Assembly: GCF_022711995.1 (NCBI RefSeq)
Contig: NZ_JALAHI010000169.1
Coordinates: forward strand, 1-37,502
Direction: 5' to 3'
Origin: Enterococcus sp.
Lineage (GTDB): Bacteria > Bacillota > Bacilli > Lactobacillales > Enterococcaceae
DNA length: 37,502 bases
The translations under genes and the position numbers were made by a program. Of this stretch, positions 28,925 through 37,421 are shown in pieces (position 1 is the stretch's first letter; every line of letters begins with the position of its first letter). The notes under the pieces were generated by a model that saw only the letters and a program-made list of their open reading frames with translations, was not told where the DNA came from and made no database searches.

Positions 28925-29255
28925 GGATCGAAGAATTTGTATGCCACGCTTTTCAGCAAACAAGCCCAGTGATTTATGTGAAAGTTATTACGATTGTTTT
29001 GCTCATCATCTGCTCGTCTACGCTTTGCTTGCCTACAGTTGCTTCTAAGCACTTCGCGCTAAGAAGAACTTGCATGTCTTGCTTCGCAAGCCAATCATTG
29101 TGATTCTTTTCAAGGTTACTACGCTCGCTTTGCTCGCCGCTGCTCATCATCGCTCGTCTACGCTTTGCTTCGCCTACAGTTACTTCTAAGCACTTCGCGC
29201 TAAGAAGAACTTGCATGTCACTCTTCGAGTGCCAGTTGCAGTGATTCGCAGCAAA
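28925..29255. repeat. Modular intergenic repeat array B (three units, one decayed)
   Basis: Most of the 528-base interval between the ypmR-like gene and degV is made of the unit also seen at 10.3 kb. The word TTGYATG recurs at about 28938, 29071 and 29212, so the units are 133-141 bases long. The outermost copy is decayed. The two inner copies share long identical stretches, including TTCTAAGCACTTCGCGCTAA. Their small hairpins differ in sequence but both pair: CTTGCttcGCAAG (29077-29089) and CACTCttcGAGTG (29218-29230). The array ends at GCAGCAAAAA, the A-tract of the degV terminator. Open frames across it are shadows of the repeat. Confidence 0.82.
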
Positions 29256-29281
29256 AAGCGATTCGTGGATACGAATCGCTT
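29253..29281 (-). terminator. Terminator of degV-family gene
   Basis: AAGCGATTCGT (29256-29266) pairs perfectly over 11 bp with ACGAATCGCTT (29271-29281). It is followed on the minus strand by five T residues and then immediately by repeat array B. Confidence 0.88.
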
Positions 29282-29298
29282 GGATACTGTGATTAAAA

Positions 29299-30144
29299 TT
29301 ATTCGGTGTAATACGTAATGGCGAATGCGCCTTTGCCGGTATGGGTGGCGATGATTGGGGTGGTATGCAATAATGGGATGCTCATTTCTGGAAAGAGTTG
29401 TTGCAACTCTTTTTTGAATTGTTCAGTGATCTCTAATCCCTCAGCATGGGAGATTCCTATTTGCTTCACATTTGGCATACGTTTTAATTCATCTTTTAAT
29501 TCTTCAAACCACTTATTAAATGTTTTTACGCCGCGTCCTTTTATGATTGGGATCAATTCAGAATGGTCAAAGTCCATGATGACCTTCATATTCAATAAAC
29601 TGGATAACAATCCTTTGGCACGACTGATCCGGCCACCCTTGACTAGATTTTCCAATGTGGAGACACCAATGAATAGTTTGGTATTTTCGCGAACTTTATC
29701 TACTTCCGGCAATACTTCAGCTAATGTTTTTCCTTCTTGAGCTAATTGTGCCGCACGTATTACTTGGAATGACAATGCTTGGTCTGTCGTGTCACTATCG
29801 ATCACTGTTACATTTGCTTTTGACAAATTACTTGCTTGTCTAGCAGCTTCAACAGTTCCACTCAGACCTTTTGTCATATGTATCGATAAAATATCACTAC
29901 CATCTTTGCCTAGTTCATCGAACAGTTCCACAAAATGACCGATCGGCGGTTGACTCGTCTTTGGAAGTTCTTTTGCTTGTGCCATCATTTGCATAAATCT
30001 TTCTCCGGGTAATGAATCATCATCCGGATAAACCATTCCATCGATCATTACAGATAATGGAACGACATGGATATTCAGTTGATCTCGAACGGTTGGTTCC
30101 ATCGTACAGGAAGAATCCGTTACAATTTTAAGCTTTGCCATCAT
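29299..30144 (-). CDS. DegV-family fatty-acid-binding protein
   Basis: A cytosolic lipid-binding protein; FakB-type members present fatty acids to the kinase FakA. The 281 residues start with KIVTDSSCTM and carry the DegV blocks PLSVMIDG, PKTSQPPIGHFVELFDEL (the TSQPP fatty-acid-site motif), ILSIHMTKGLSGT, DSDTTDQA, and LENLVKGGRISRAKG. Which FakB subtype it is and its lipid preference cannot be read here. The start is the first of two ATG codons, behind a purine-rich GAGAGAG. It is a single-gene unit flanked by a promoter and a terminator. Confidence 0.93.
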   Translation of the reverse strand: MMAKLKIVTDSSCTMEPTVRDQLNIHVVPLSVMIDGMVYPDDDSLPGERFMQMMAQAKELPKTSQPPIGHFVELFDELGKDGSDILSIHMTKGLSGTVEAARQASNLSKANVTVIDSDTTDQALSFQVIRAAQLAQEGKTLAEVLPEVDKVRENTKLFIGVSTLENLVKGGRISRAKGLLSSLLNMKVIMDFDHSELIPIIKGRGVKTFNKWFEELKDELKRMPNVKQIGISHAEGLEITEQFKKELQQLFPEMSIPLLHTTPIIATHTGKGAFAITYYTE

Positions 30145-30209
30145 ACATTCACTCTCTCTTTAAATCAAGTCTCTTTTCGTGGTAAAATAACCATAGACCA
30201 TTTATAATT

Positions 30210-30238
30210 AGTATAACAGAGAGAAAAAATTTTTTCAT
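30210..30238 (-). promoter_or_regulatory. Probable promoter of the degV-family gene
   Basis: ATGAAA (30233-30238) and TATACT (30210-30215) are 17 bases apart. The same AT-rich stretch must also hold the divergent promoter of the hemolysin-III-like gene, for which I see no well-spaced pair. Confidence 0.45.
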
Positions 30239-30267
30239 CTTATTTAAATTGGAAGGGACGGTGCTTG

Positions 30268-30921
30268 ATGGAACATATGAAATTTACAAGACGTTACTTG
30301 ATTCTGAACGAGGTACTTAATGCGGTAACTCATGGGATCGGATTCGGATTAAGTGTAGCAGGACTCGTTATTCTTTTAATTAAAGGGGCTCGATTAGACT
30401 CCCCTATTCATGTCGTTTCCTACGCGATTTATGGCTCAATGATGATTTTATTGTTTCTATTCTCAACGCTCTTTCACAGTTTGATGTTCACACGAGCAAA
30501 AAAGGTATTTCAAGTTTTTGACCATGCCTCGATTTTTTTATTGATTGCTGGTAGCTATACCCCTTTTTGTTTGTTGAGTATTCGTGGTTGGTGGGGCTGG
30601 ACGCTTTTCATTTTGATATGGTTGTTAGCCATCAGTGGCATTGTTTACAAGTCACTGACACTCCACAAAAAAGAAACTGTTTCAAAAATATCCACACTGA
30701 TTTATATTGTCATGGGCTGGCTCTGCGTGCTTGCCTTTAAACCACTGGTTGCTTCGCTAGGCTTTTGGGGTACATTTCTGCTGGCTAGTGGTGGCGTTTC
30801 TTACACGGTGGGTGCATTGTTCTACAGTATCAAATCCGTCCGTTTCATGCATGTGGTTTGGCATTTGTTTGTTATGCTTGGAGCTGGACTAATGTATTTT
30901 TCCGTTCTTTGGTTTACGTAA
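30268..30921 (+). CDS. Hemolysin-III / PAQR-family membrane protein (YqfA-like)
   Basis: A 217-residue integral membrane protein of the hemolysin III group of the PAQR superfamily. The hemolysin name is historical and does not establish toxicity. It has seven predicted membrane segments and the family's metal-site-type residues: LFSTLFHSLMF in the second segment region, FDHASIFLLIAGSYTPF, and HVVWHLFVMLGA near the C-terminus (two His). The ATG at 30268 has GGAAGGGA about 9 bases upstream; a TTG one codon earlier is an equal alternative. It is divergent from the degV-family gene and convergent with folA. Confidence 0.9.
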   Translation: MEHMKFTRRYLILNEVLNAVTHGIGFGLSVAGLVILLIKGARLDSPIHVVSYAIYGSMMILLFLFSTLFHSLMFTRAKKVFQVFDHASIFLLIAGSYTPFCLLSIRGWWGWTLFILIWLLAISGIVYKSLTLHKKETVSKISTLIYIVMGWLCVLAFKPLVASLGFWGTFLLASGGVSYTVGALFYSIKSVRFMHVVWHLFVMLGAGLMYFSVLWFT

Positions 30922-30943
30922 CCACTCACTATTCTTTAACTAT

Positions 30944-30986
30944 AAAGACAGCTGACACAACCAAATGTTGTAGCAGCTGTCTTTTT
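30944..30986. terminator. Terminator of the hemolysin-III-like gene, shared with folA
   Basis: AAAGACAGCTG (30944-30954) pairs perfectly over 11 bp with CAGCTGTCTTT (30974-30984), with a CAAC/GTTG stem in the loop. A T-run follows on the plus strand. On the minus strand only a short TTTAT follows, so it is weaker for the converging folA transcript. Confidence 0.85.
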
Positions 30987-31481
30987 TTACTTGTCTTGTT
31001 TGCTGTAAAATTCAAATCGATGAGGATAGATATTCTTTTCATCCACCACACCTTCCACAACTTTATCTAGGTGCCAATCGGACCAGTCAATTTCAGGGAA
31101 GTAGACATCGCCTGTGAAGGTTTCGTCAATTACGGTGCGGTATAGCTGATCGCAATCTTCGATCATCGATTCGAAAACACCAGACCCTCCCGTTAAAAAC
31201 ACCGGATGATCTTGCTTAGCAGTATAATCCAACACTTCTTGCCGATCATGCATTACCAGAACACCTTCTGCTTCATAAGTTGGGTCGCTGGTCATAACGA
31301 TTGTTGTCCGATTTGGCAATGCCCGCTTTTTCATTCCTTCAAAGGTTTTTCGCCCCATAATGAGCGAATTTCCAGTAGTTTGTTCTTTAAAGAATTTCAG
31401 ATCGTTTGGCAAATGCCAAGGCAACGTGCCGTTTTCTCCAATCAATCCATTTTTATCTTGTGCCCAAAGTGCAATCAACAT
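30987..31481 (-). CDS. folA: Dihydrofolate reductase
   Basis: This NADPH-dependent enzyme reduces dihydrofolate to tetrahydrofolate and is the trimethoprim target. The 164-residue protein is the chromosomal type: LIALWAQDKNGLIGENGTLPWHLPNDLKFF split by position, with the PWHLPNDL active-site Asp, IMGRKTFEGM (NADPH loop), LPNRTTIVMT, and LTGGSGVFESM. An upstream TTG at 31487 is in frame, but GGAAG is better spaced (8 bases) for the ATG at 31481. It lies 206 bases downstream of thyA, which produces the dihydrofolate it recycles. The gap has no clear terminator, so the two are probably on one transcript. Nothing suggests an acquired dfr allele. Confidence 0.95.
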   Translation of the reverse strand: MLIALWAQDKNGLIGENGTLPWHLPNDLKFFKEQTTGNSLIMGRKTFEGMKKRALPNRTTIVMTSDPTYEAEGVLVMHDRQEVLDYTAKQDHPVFLTGGSGVFESMIEDCDQLYRTVIDETFTGDVYFPEIDWSDWHLDKVVEGVVDEKNIYPHRFEFYSKQDK

Positions 31482-31687
31482 ATTCAAAACTTCCTTTCTA
31501 GATAAAGTGAACTCTTTTACCTGCTCTCAAGTCATCGCTCAAAAATAAGATAAATCAACTTGTAAAGTGGGAATGAATGATCATAAATTCCTCTAATCCG
31601 CCAACGAACATTTGTTAACGGGTGACAGGTCAGCAATGATTCGTTCGCTGAAACTTCTTTTCCAATCCTGATGCTGTACCCGAAAAG

Positions 31688-32635
31688 TTAGACAGCGATC
31701 GGTGCTTTGATCGTGGGATGCGGATCGTAGCCTTCAATCGTGATATCTTCCATCTCAAAGTCAAAAATCGATTGCTTTTCTGGATTTAGGTGTAACGTCG
31801 GTGCTGAGCGGACTGTTCGAGAAAGCTGTTCTTTCATTTGTTCCATATGATTGCTGTATAGATGAGCATCCCCTAAAGTATGGATAAATTCACCGACTTG
31901 AAGACCTGTCTCATGAGCGATCAAGTGGGTCAATAACGCATAGCTAGCAATGTTGAAAGGTACACCTAAAAAGACATCGGCACTTCGTTGGTAGAGCTGA
32001 CAGCTTAATCGGCCTTCATGAACATAAAATTGAAACATCGTATGGCAAGGAGGCAATGCCATCGTCGGCACATCTTCTGGGTTCCACGCGGAAACGATCA
32101 AGCGGCGAGAATCTGGTGTTGTTTTGATCATTTCAATCACTTCTTTGATCTGATCAATAAATTCGCCTTTTGTTGTCTCCCAATGGCGCCATTGGTACCC
32201 GTAAACATGACCCAGATCACCAAATTTTTCTGCAAATCCTTCGTCATTTAAAATACGGTCGCAAAATTTTTGCAGTTCCTCTTGATAGCTGACGTTGAAC
32301 GCTTCATCGACTAAGGAGCGGCGACCAAAATCAGTCATATCAGGCCCTGTATATTCTTCACTTTTTACATAACGTTCAAAAGCCCACTCATCCCAGATAT
32401 GATTGTTGTGCTGCAGTAAGAATCGAATATTCGTATCGCCTTTAAGGAACCATAGTAATTCGCTTTTGATCAAACCAAAAGGCACTCGCTTGGTTGTCAA
32501 TAATGGAAATCCTTGTGACAAATCAAATCGCATTTGATGGCCAAAAATACTTTTGGTTCCAGTTCCCGTGCGATCTCCTTTCACATTTCCCGTTTCTAAA
32601 ATTTTCTTCCCTAAATCAAGATATGCTTGTTCCAT
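31688..32635 (-). CDS. thyA: Thymidylate synthase
   Basis: This enzyme methylates dUMP to dTMP using methylenetetrahydrofolate, giving dihydrofolate. The 315 residues are about 50 longer than E. coli ThyA because of an insert (about 85-135) of the kind known in Lactobacillus casei thymidylate synthase. Visible blocks are [29 protein letters not shown], the catalytic Cys in [30 protein letters not shown], and the C-terminal KAPIAV. It starts 14 bases after the ABC-F stop codon and is followed by folA. Confidence 0.97.
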   Translation of the reverse strand: MEQAYLDLGKKILETGNVKGDRTGTGTKSIFGHQMRFDLSQGFPLLTTKRVPFGLIKSELLWFLKGDTNIRFLLQHNNHIWDEWAFERYVKSEEYTGPDMTDFGRRSLVDEAFNVSYQEELQKFCDRILNDEGFAEKFGDLGHVYGYQWRHWETTKGEFIDQIKEVIEMIKTTPDSRRLIVSAWNPEDVPTMALPPCHTMFQFYVHEGRLSCQLYQRSADVFLGVPFNIASYALLTHLIAHETGLQVGEFIHTLGDAHLYSNHMEQMKEQLSRTVRSAPTLHLNPEKQSIFDFEMEDITIEGYDPHPTIKAPIAV

Positions 32636-32649
32636 AATGCGCCTCCTTA

Positions 32650-34554
32650 TTAGTCGTCTGAAAACTCACTTAAATATTCCCAGCGAGTCATTTTTTCTTC
32701 TAACAATTGTTCTGTTTCCGTAACTTCCGCTTGAAGCTGCTGCAATTTCGTAAAGTCGTCTCCTTGTTGATTCATCGCTTCGGTTAGAGTATCAACTCGT
32801 TCTTCTAGTGCAGCAATCTCATCTTCGATGGTTGCCCATTCCTTTTGCTCCATATAACTTAATTTCTTTTTGACAGGTTTTTCCGAAGTTGGTTTGCTTT
32901 GGAGATCCTGGTCAGAGGGAGAGGTTGCCGTTTTCTTCGCCACCTGCTTGGTAGAGGTCTTTTGCAAATATTCGTTAATCGAACCATAAAAAGGGGTAAT
33001 TTGAGCATTTCCTTCAAAAATAAGCAATTTTTCAGCAACTTTGTCTAAAAAGTAGCGATCATGAGAAACCGTGATCACAGCACCCGGGAAAGATTCCAGA
33101 TAATTTTCCAAAATAGTTAGTGTATCAATATCCAAATCATTGGTTGGCTCATCTAACAAGAGAACATTTGGTTGACCAATCAATAATTTCAATAAGAATA
33201 GACGGCGTTTTTCACCACCAGATAATTTACCGATCTTTGTTCCATGCATGAAACGGGGGAACAAAAATTGTTCCAGCATTTCCGCTACACTGACATGGGC
33301 ACCATCTGTTTTTTCTACTTCTTCTGCTGCCTCTTGTAAATAAGCAATCATCCGCTGTTCCGGATCCATCGTCTCATTGGTTTGCGTATAATAAGCTAAT
33401 TTGACGGTTGAGCCAATAATCCGTGTTCCTGAATCTAATGAGAGACGTCCCGCCAACACATTCAGCAAGGTTGATTTACCTGCACCATTCTCACCAGTAA
33501 TGCCTAAGCGTTCTCGCGACTGAATCAATAAGTCGAATTGAGAAAGAATGGGTTTACCCTCAATTGCAAAATCGCCAGCTTTAATTTCTAGTACCTGTTT
33601 GCCTAGGCGAGAGGTCGCCACATCAATCTGCACTTCCCCATTGCGCTTAACTTGATTCAAATTTTCTTTTAAATCATCAAAACGGTCAATTCGTGCTTGC
33701 TGCTTGGTAGTCCGCGCTTTAGCGCCTGTCCGAATCCAAGCCAGCTCGTGTTTATACAGCTGTTGCCGTTTCTCTTCCTGAGTTTCTTCAATGCGTTCTC
33801 TTTCTGCTCTGGCTAATAAATAGTCTTCATAGTTTCCTTGATATTCATAAAGTTTGCCAAACGAAAGCTCAAATACACGATTGGCAACTCGATCAAGAAA
33901 ATAACGATCATGGGTAACCATCATCAACGCGCCGCGATAATTCTTCAAATAGCCTTCCAGCCATTGGATTGCTTCATAGTCAAGGTGATTGGTTGGCTCA
34001 TCTAACAGTAATAAATCAGGTTCATCAATCAATACTTGTGCTAAACCTACCCGTTTTTTCTGGCCACCGGAAAGTTCATTGACCGGTTGTTTTAAATCAG
34101 AAATCCCTAGTTTCTGCAAAATGATTTTTGCTGTTGTATCCGTATTCCAAGCATCGTTTTTATTCATGGCTTCTTCTGCTCTACTGTACGCAGCTTGTAT
34201 AGCAGGATCTGAACCATTTTGTTCCAGTTGGATCAAGGCTTTTTCGTATTCACGCACAGTCTTGATCAATGGACTTGTCCCTTGAAAAACTGCATCAACT
34301 ACGGATAATTCTTCTTGTAATTGACTTTCCTGTGCCAAAAAGCCGATTCGATAATCTTGAGGTGTAAAAACAGAGGGACGGTCGCCATCGCCAGCTTCGA
34401 TACCGGCTAAGATCGTCAACAAACTGGATTTACCGGTACCGTTGACACCAATCAAGCCAATTCGATCCTTCTCATGTATCAGAAAAGAAAGCTGATCAAA
34501 TAATGTTTTTTCACCGTAAGTTTTTGTTAGTTCACTTACTTTTAATTCTTTCAC
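32650..34554 (-). CDS. ABC-F family ATPase (Uup/YfmR-like)
   Basis: A soluble protein with two ABC ATPase domains and no membrane segments, of the ABC-F translation-factor family that binds the ribosomal E site. The 634 residues contain Walker [12 protein letters not shown] and [11 protein letters not shown], signatures [12 protein letters not shown] and [12 protein letters not shown], Walker [13 protein letters not shown] and [12 protein letters not shown], an interdomain linker, and a C-terminal coiled coil (about 565-634), as in Uup and YfmR. The moderate linker and the C-terminal coiled coil argue for a housekeeping member rather than an antibiotic-resistance ABC-F. The frame is open to 34665, but GGAGGG lies 5 bases before the GTG at 34554. 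It heads the unit with thyA. Confidence 0.93.
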   Translation of the reverse strand: MKELKVSELTKTYGEKTLFDQLSFLIHEKDRIGLIGVNGTGKSSLLTILAGIEAGDGDRPSVFTPQDYRIGFLAQESQLQEELSVVDAVFQGTSPLIKTVREYEKALIQLEQNGSDPAIQAAYSRAEEAMNKNDAWNTDTTAKIILQKLGISDLKQPVNELSGGQKKRVGLAQVLIDEPDLLLLDEPTNHLDYEAIQWLEGYLKNYRGALMMVTHDRYFLDRVANRVFELSFGKLYEYQGNYEDYLLARAERERIEETQEEKRQQLYKHELAWIRTGAKARTTKQQARIDRFDDLKENLNQVKRNGEVQIDVATSRLGKQVLEIKAGDFAIEGKPILSQFDLLIQSRERLGITGENGAGKSTLLNVLAGRLSLDSGTRIIGSTVKLAYYTQTNETMDPEQRMIAYLQEAAEEVEKTDGAHVSVAEMLEQFLFPRFMHGTKIGKLSGGEKRRLFLLKLLIGQPNVLLLDEPTNDLDIDTLTILENYLESFPGAVITVSHDRYFLDKVAEKLLIFEGNAQITPFYGSINEYLQKTSTKQVAKKTATSPSDQDLQSKPTSEKPVKKKLSYMEQKEWATIEDEIAALEERVDTLTEAMNQQGDDFTKLQQLQAEVTETEQLLEEKMTRWEYLSEFSDD

Positions 34555-34587
34555 AGAATCCCTCCTGAGATCTATTTTTCTTCGCCC

Positions 34588-34616
34588 ATTGTACCACATA
34601 AGCATTACCGGGTCTT
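34588..34616 (-). promoter_or_regulatory. Probable promoter of the ABC-F-thyA unit
   Basis: An extended -10, TGGTACAAT (TACAAT at 34588-34593), 17 bases from a poor -35 AAGACC (34611-34616). It lies between the fold-back terminator element and the gene. Confidence 0.45.
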
Positions 34617-34630
34617 TAACAAAAAAAGAA

Positions 34631-34905
34631 AAAGGGCTGTTCCATAAGTCTCCTACAAGTAACACTGTCCGAACATGATATAGTATTGCTCCTGCGGTGC
34701 AGGGACTCCTCGTCGCAAAAGTCAGAGGAATCTATCGCAATAGTATATGATTCGGTTTCACTTGTTGGATGATGACTTATGTCACAATCCCTAGTATTGC
34801 TCCAGCGGTGCAGGGCCTCCTCATCGTAAAAAGTCAGAGGAATCTATAGCAATAATATATGATTCGGTTTCACTTGTTGGATGATGACTTATGTCACAGT
34901 CCTTT
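34631..34905. repeat. Fold-back intergenic element with internal 111-bp tandem duplication, also a terminator
   Basis: The outer ends are inverted copies: AAAGGGCTGTTCCATAAGTC on the left, AAAGGACTGTGACATAAGTC read inward from the right. The pairing continues through ACAAGT, CCGAA.CAT and TATTGC for nearly 60 bases. The core plus right arm is present twice in tandem (34681-34791 and 34792-34902), with roughly eight differences per 111 bases. On the minus strand the structure exits into CCCTTTTTCTTTTTTT, so it would end the antiporter transcript, whose stop codon is seven bases away. It fills the 357-base gap between the antiporter and ABC-F genes and encodes nothing. Confidence 0.82.
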
Positions 34906-34911
34906 GTCCTA

Positions 34912-36948
34912 TTATCTGCGAAACATTCGCTGTTTGGGTCGTTCATCTGCGCGAGCCATCGCGTAGGATTCCAATAGATTCACATTACGTCGGTATTCAT
35001 TTGCAGCGATAGTAGGTATTTTTTCAGCCACTTCATATTCATCAATCGTTTTACGTTCTAAGTAATAGCCCCGTAAAAGTTTTTTGACAAAAACCGGTTC
35101 CTGTTCAATCATAATCGTTTCGATGAAATTATTATGTTCAAACCGTTTTAGGCTCATCTCCCGTTGCCGTTTGAAGAAATTAATCAAAGAAGCATCATAA
35201 ACATCTTCCAAGTTGCTTAAACTATGAAAAATATAATCACTATTTTTGATATAAATTTTTTGAACTTCGGAAATATCTCTTTGCTTCAAACCATCTTTCA
35301 ACTGCTGTTGACGCTGCCAGAATAATTTAGGATGTAAAATAATCCGGCCAAAACGTTGAATGATCAAAAGCCAAATGCCAAAAAAGGATAAGAATTGTTT
35401 GGCTAACGAGTGTTGCTGCTGTGAAATAAAACGGGAATAAAAGCGATAGCCATTTGAACTAACTTCCCCTTTTCGATAGGCTTCATCCAAACCATCTTGT
35501 TCGATTGATAAAATCAATCCTTGAATTTCTTGAATCTCTTGCTTTTCAGAAACGGTCAAACTATTGCGATACAGTTCCCAACGCCGGTTTTCGTAGGTAT
35601 TGATTACCGCATCTGTCGCTAGACGTTCTTTTGGATCGTCTGTTTCTTTTTCTTCTTCTTCTAAAATTTGAATCACTTCTTCTAAAATCAACAACTGATT
35701 GAAATCAACTGACTCTGCGGCTTCTCCATCTGCCAAATAAGGTAAAACAATCACGCTGATGACTAATGTCGCTAAGATGACACAAGCCGTCAAGAACAAG
35801 AGCAGGCTACGAGCTGCAAATTGTTCCCCGTTGATCGTGACTGGCAAAATAAAAATTGCCGCCAAACTGACCGTTCCCTTGACACCACCGAAGGTCAACA
35901 GTGCTACTTGTTTTAGGTCGACGATTTTTTTCGATTGTAAAAACTGATAATAGAAAAGAAGAAATATGAAGCGAATTAGGAAGATAACAATAGTTACCAC
36001 TACAATCGTCAAGACTAGATGACCATTTGCATAGGAGTTGCTTTCCCAAATAGGTGAAAAGACTTGCGAAAGTTCAATCCCTAAAAATAAAAAGACAAGT
36101 GCGTTCAACGTAAAGACAATCGTTGACCACGTACTTTCAGAAATATTGGCCAGTTCCGCATCAAACAAAGAAACACGTTGCCGCCTTTGCGCTTGCGCGA
36201 CACCAGCAACCACCGCTGCAATAATGCCGGATACGCCAACCATTTCTGCCACCAAATAAGCAGCAAAGGGTAATAAAAGTTCGATCAGCAAGTAAACCGT
36301 TACATCTTGTGCAGAGATTTTTTCAATAAACCGAATCAGTTTGCGCTTCAACCAAATAATCAAAAAACCGATCAGTCCGCCGCCAACACTGGCAAAAAGC
36401 AACTGAAAGCCAGCACTCATGGCTGAAAAGGTTCCGGTAACTAAAGCAACGATCGCAAACTGAAGCGCTGTAACGCCAGATGCATCGTTTAAAAGCCCTT
36501 CACCTTCCAAAATGTGCATAATATTTTTAGATATTTTTAGGCGTTTGGCTAATGATGAGACAGCTACTGCATCTGTTGGTCCTAAAGCCGCGCCAAAGGC
36601 ATAACAAGCAGCCAAAGGAATCGACGGCATCAGCCAATGCAGTGTCGTTCCCACTGCAAATAATGTCAGCAAAACACCGCCAAAGGCCAGAAACAAAACG
36701 ATCTTACTGTTCTTCAAGATTTCTGGAACATCCGCTCGTTCTCCTTCTCGAAACAACAGTGGGCCAATGATCATTACCAGAAACATTTCTGGCTCAAATG
36801 CGATTTCTTGTCCCATCTCCGTCAATCCTAGTAAAATTCCTAAGATGATCTGAATGAAGAAAATCGGTACTGATGGCAATATTTTGCTGACAATATTTGA
36901 AAAGGTCACGAGGATCGCGATGATGATGACAAGTTCGATAAATTCCAT
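34912..36948 (-). CDS. Na+/H+ antiporter, CPA1 (NhaP-type) family
   Basis: A membrane antiporter exchanging cytoplasmic Na+ (or K+) for protons. The 678 residues comprise about 12 membrane segments (1-410) with the CPA1 ion-site stretches FGAALGPTDAVAVSSLAKRL and LEGEGLLNDASGVTALQFA (the Asn-Asp pair), then KGTVSLAAIFILP. A large hydrophilic C-terminal domain of about 260 residues follows, rich in Glu, Gln and Arg, likely cytosolic and regulatory. The ATG is 3 bases after the stop of the upstream small gene, with AAGGGG spanning that junction, so translation is coupled. Ion preference cannot be read from the sequence. Confidence 0.92.
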   Translation of the reverse strand: MEFIELVIIIAILVTFSNIVSKILPSVPIFFIQIILGILLGLTEMGQEIAFEPEMFLVMIIGPLLFREGERADVPEILKNSKIVLFLAFGGVLLTLFAVGTTLHWLMPSIPLAACYAFGAALGPTDAVAVSSLAKRLKISKNIMHILEGEGLLNDASGVTALQFAIVALVTGTFSAMSAGFQLLFASVGGGLIGFLIIWLKRKLIRFIEKISAQDVTVYLLIELLLPFAAYLVAEMVGVSGIIAAVVAGVAQAQRRQRVSLFDAELANISESTWSTIVFTLNALVFLFLGIELSQVFSPIWESNSYANGHLVLTIVVVTIVIFLIRFIFLLFYYQFLQSKKIVDLKQVALLTFGGVKGTVSLAAIFILPVTINGEQFAARSLLLFLTACVILATLVISVIVLPYLADGEAAESVDFNQLLILEEVIQILEEEEKETDDPKERLATDAVINTYENRRWELYRNSLTVSEKQEIQEIQGLILSIEQDGLDEAYRKGEVSSNGYRFYSRFISQQQHSLAKQFLSFFGIWLLIIQRFGRIILHPKLFWQRQQQLKDGLKQRDISEVQKIYIKNSDYIFHSLSNLEDVYDASLINFFKRQREMSLKRFEHNNFIETIMIEQEPVFVKKLLRGYYLERKTIDEYEVAEKIPTIAANEYRRNVNLLESYAMARADERPKQRMFRR

Positions 36949-36951
36949 CCA

Positions 36952-37233
36952 TTATCCCCTTTTCTTACGAATTGCAATTAATAACTCAAGAAAAAGTTCT
37001 TTTTTCATGAGTATCTTTTGATCGATTTGACTCAACTCCTTTTCATTTTTTTCGATTTCACATTGAATACGTCGCGATTCTAAACGAAATAATTCATGCT
37101 TCATACGCTCAAATTTCCTAAATAGCAACGGATTTTTCCGTTGTAAATATTCGCGGATTTCTTTTTTTTCTGCTGGTGAGAACTCCCCTAGGCGTTCCAT
37201 CAATTCTTGTTTATTTACACATTGCTTCGTCAT
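36952..37233 (-). CDS. Small coiled-coil protein of unknown function, coupled to the antiporter
   Basis: I do not recognise this 93-residue protein. It is hydrophilic, with no membrane segment or signal peptide. Residues about 17-30 (FSPAEKKEIREYLQ) look like a short helix pair, and about 30-90 form a heptad-like coiled coil rich in Glu, Lys, Arg and Leu, ending RKKRG. The ATG at 37233 has a GGGGG ribosome binding site 5 bases upstream; an in-frame TTG at 37248 is less likely. The strong ribosome binding site, the promoter upstream and the 3-base gap to the antiporter argue that it is a real gene and a regulator or partner of the antiporter. That is inference from position only. Confidence 0.75.
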   Translation of the reverse strand: MTKQCVNKQELMERLGEFSPAEKKEIREYLQRKNPLLFRKFERMKHELFRLESRRIQCEIEKNEKELSQIDQKILMKKELFLELLIAIRKKRG

Positions 37234-37333
37234 GATAGCCCCCTGCAATTCTTAGTCAAGTAAAATAAATGTCAGCGAAAATGAAAGAGGTTTGAAACAA
37301 GTACAAATTTTTCATTTCTTGTTGACCGAGAGT

Positions 37334-37362
37334 ATTCTATGCCATTCAATTCAAAATAGCAA
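37334..37362 (-). promoter_or_regulatory. Promoter of the coiled-coil protein-antiporter operon
   Basis: TTGCTA (37357-37362) and TAGAAT (37334-37339) are 17 bases apart. The leader would be about 95 bases and shows no strong hairpin. Confidence 0.5.
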
Positions 37363-37394
37363 GACCCACTTACTAAAAAAAGAGTTTTCACCTC

Positions 37395-37421
37395 ACATTA
37401 TTAGCAGTTTATCAATAATGT
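37395..37421. promoter_or_regulatory. Inverted repeat upstream of the antiporter promoter
   Basis: ACATTATT and AATAATGT form perfect 8-base arms separated by 11 bases, about 33 bases upstream of the -35 hexamer. Dyads of this shape are often operators, but it does not match a regulator motif I know. Confidence 0.4.

Noticed and set aside
28974-29216. Open frame of 80 codons with repeated peptide sequence on the minus strand
   Set aside because: It lies wholly within repeat array B, repeats because the DNA repeats, has no ribosome binding site and matches no domain; treated as a shadow of the repeat.
30268-30921. True hemolysin or virulence toxin
   Set aside because: The family is a widespread PAQR-type membrane protein; the name alone gives no evidence for toxicity.
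30987-31481. Acquired trimethoprim-resistance dfr gene
   Set aside because: Located next to thyA with no mobile element; sequence looks like the intrinsic chromosomal enzyme.
32650-34554. Antibiotic-resistance ABC-F protein (Msr/Lsa/Optr type)
   Set aside because: Uup/YfmR-like C-terminal coiled coil, moderate linker and housekeeping context with thyA point to a core gene.
34555-34665. 37-codon extension of the ABC-F gene
   Set aside because: It overlaps the probable promoter and the terminator element; GGAGGG and GTG at 34554 mark the real start.
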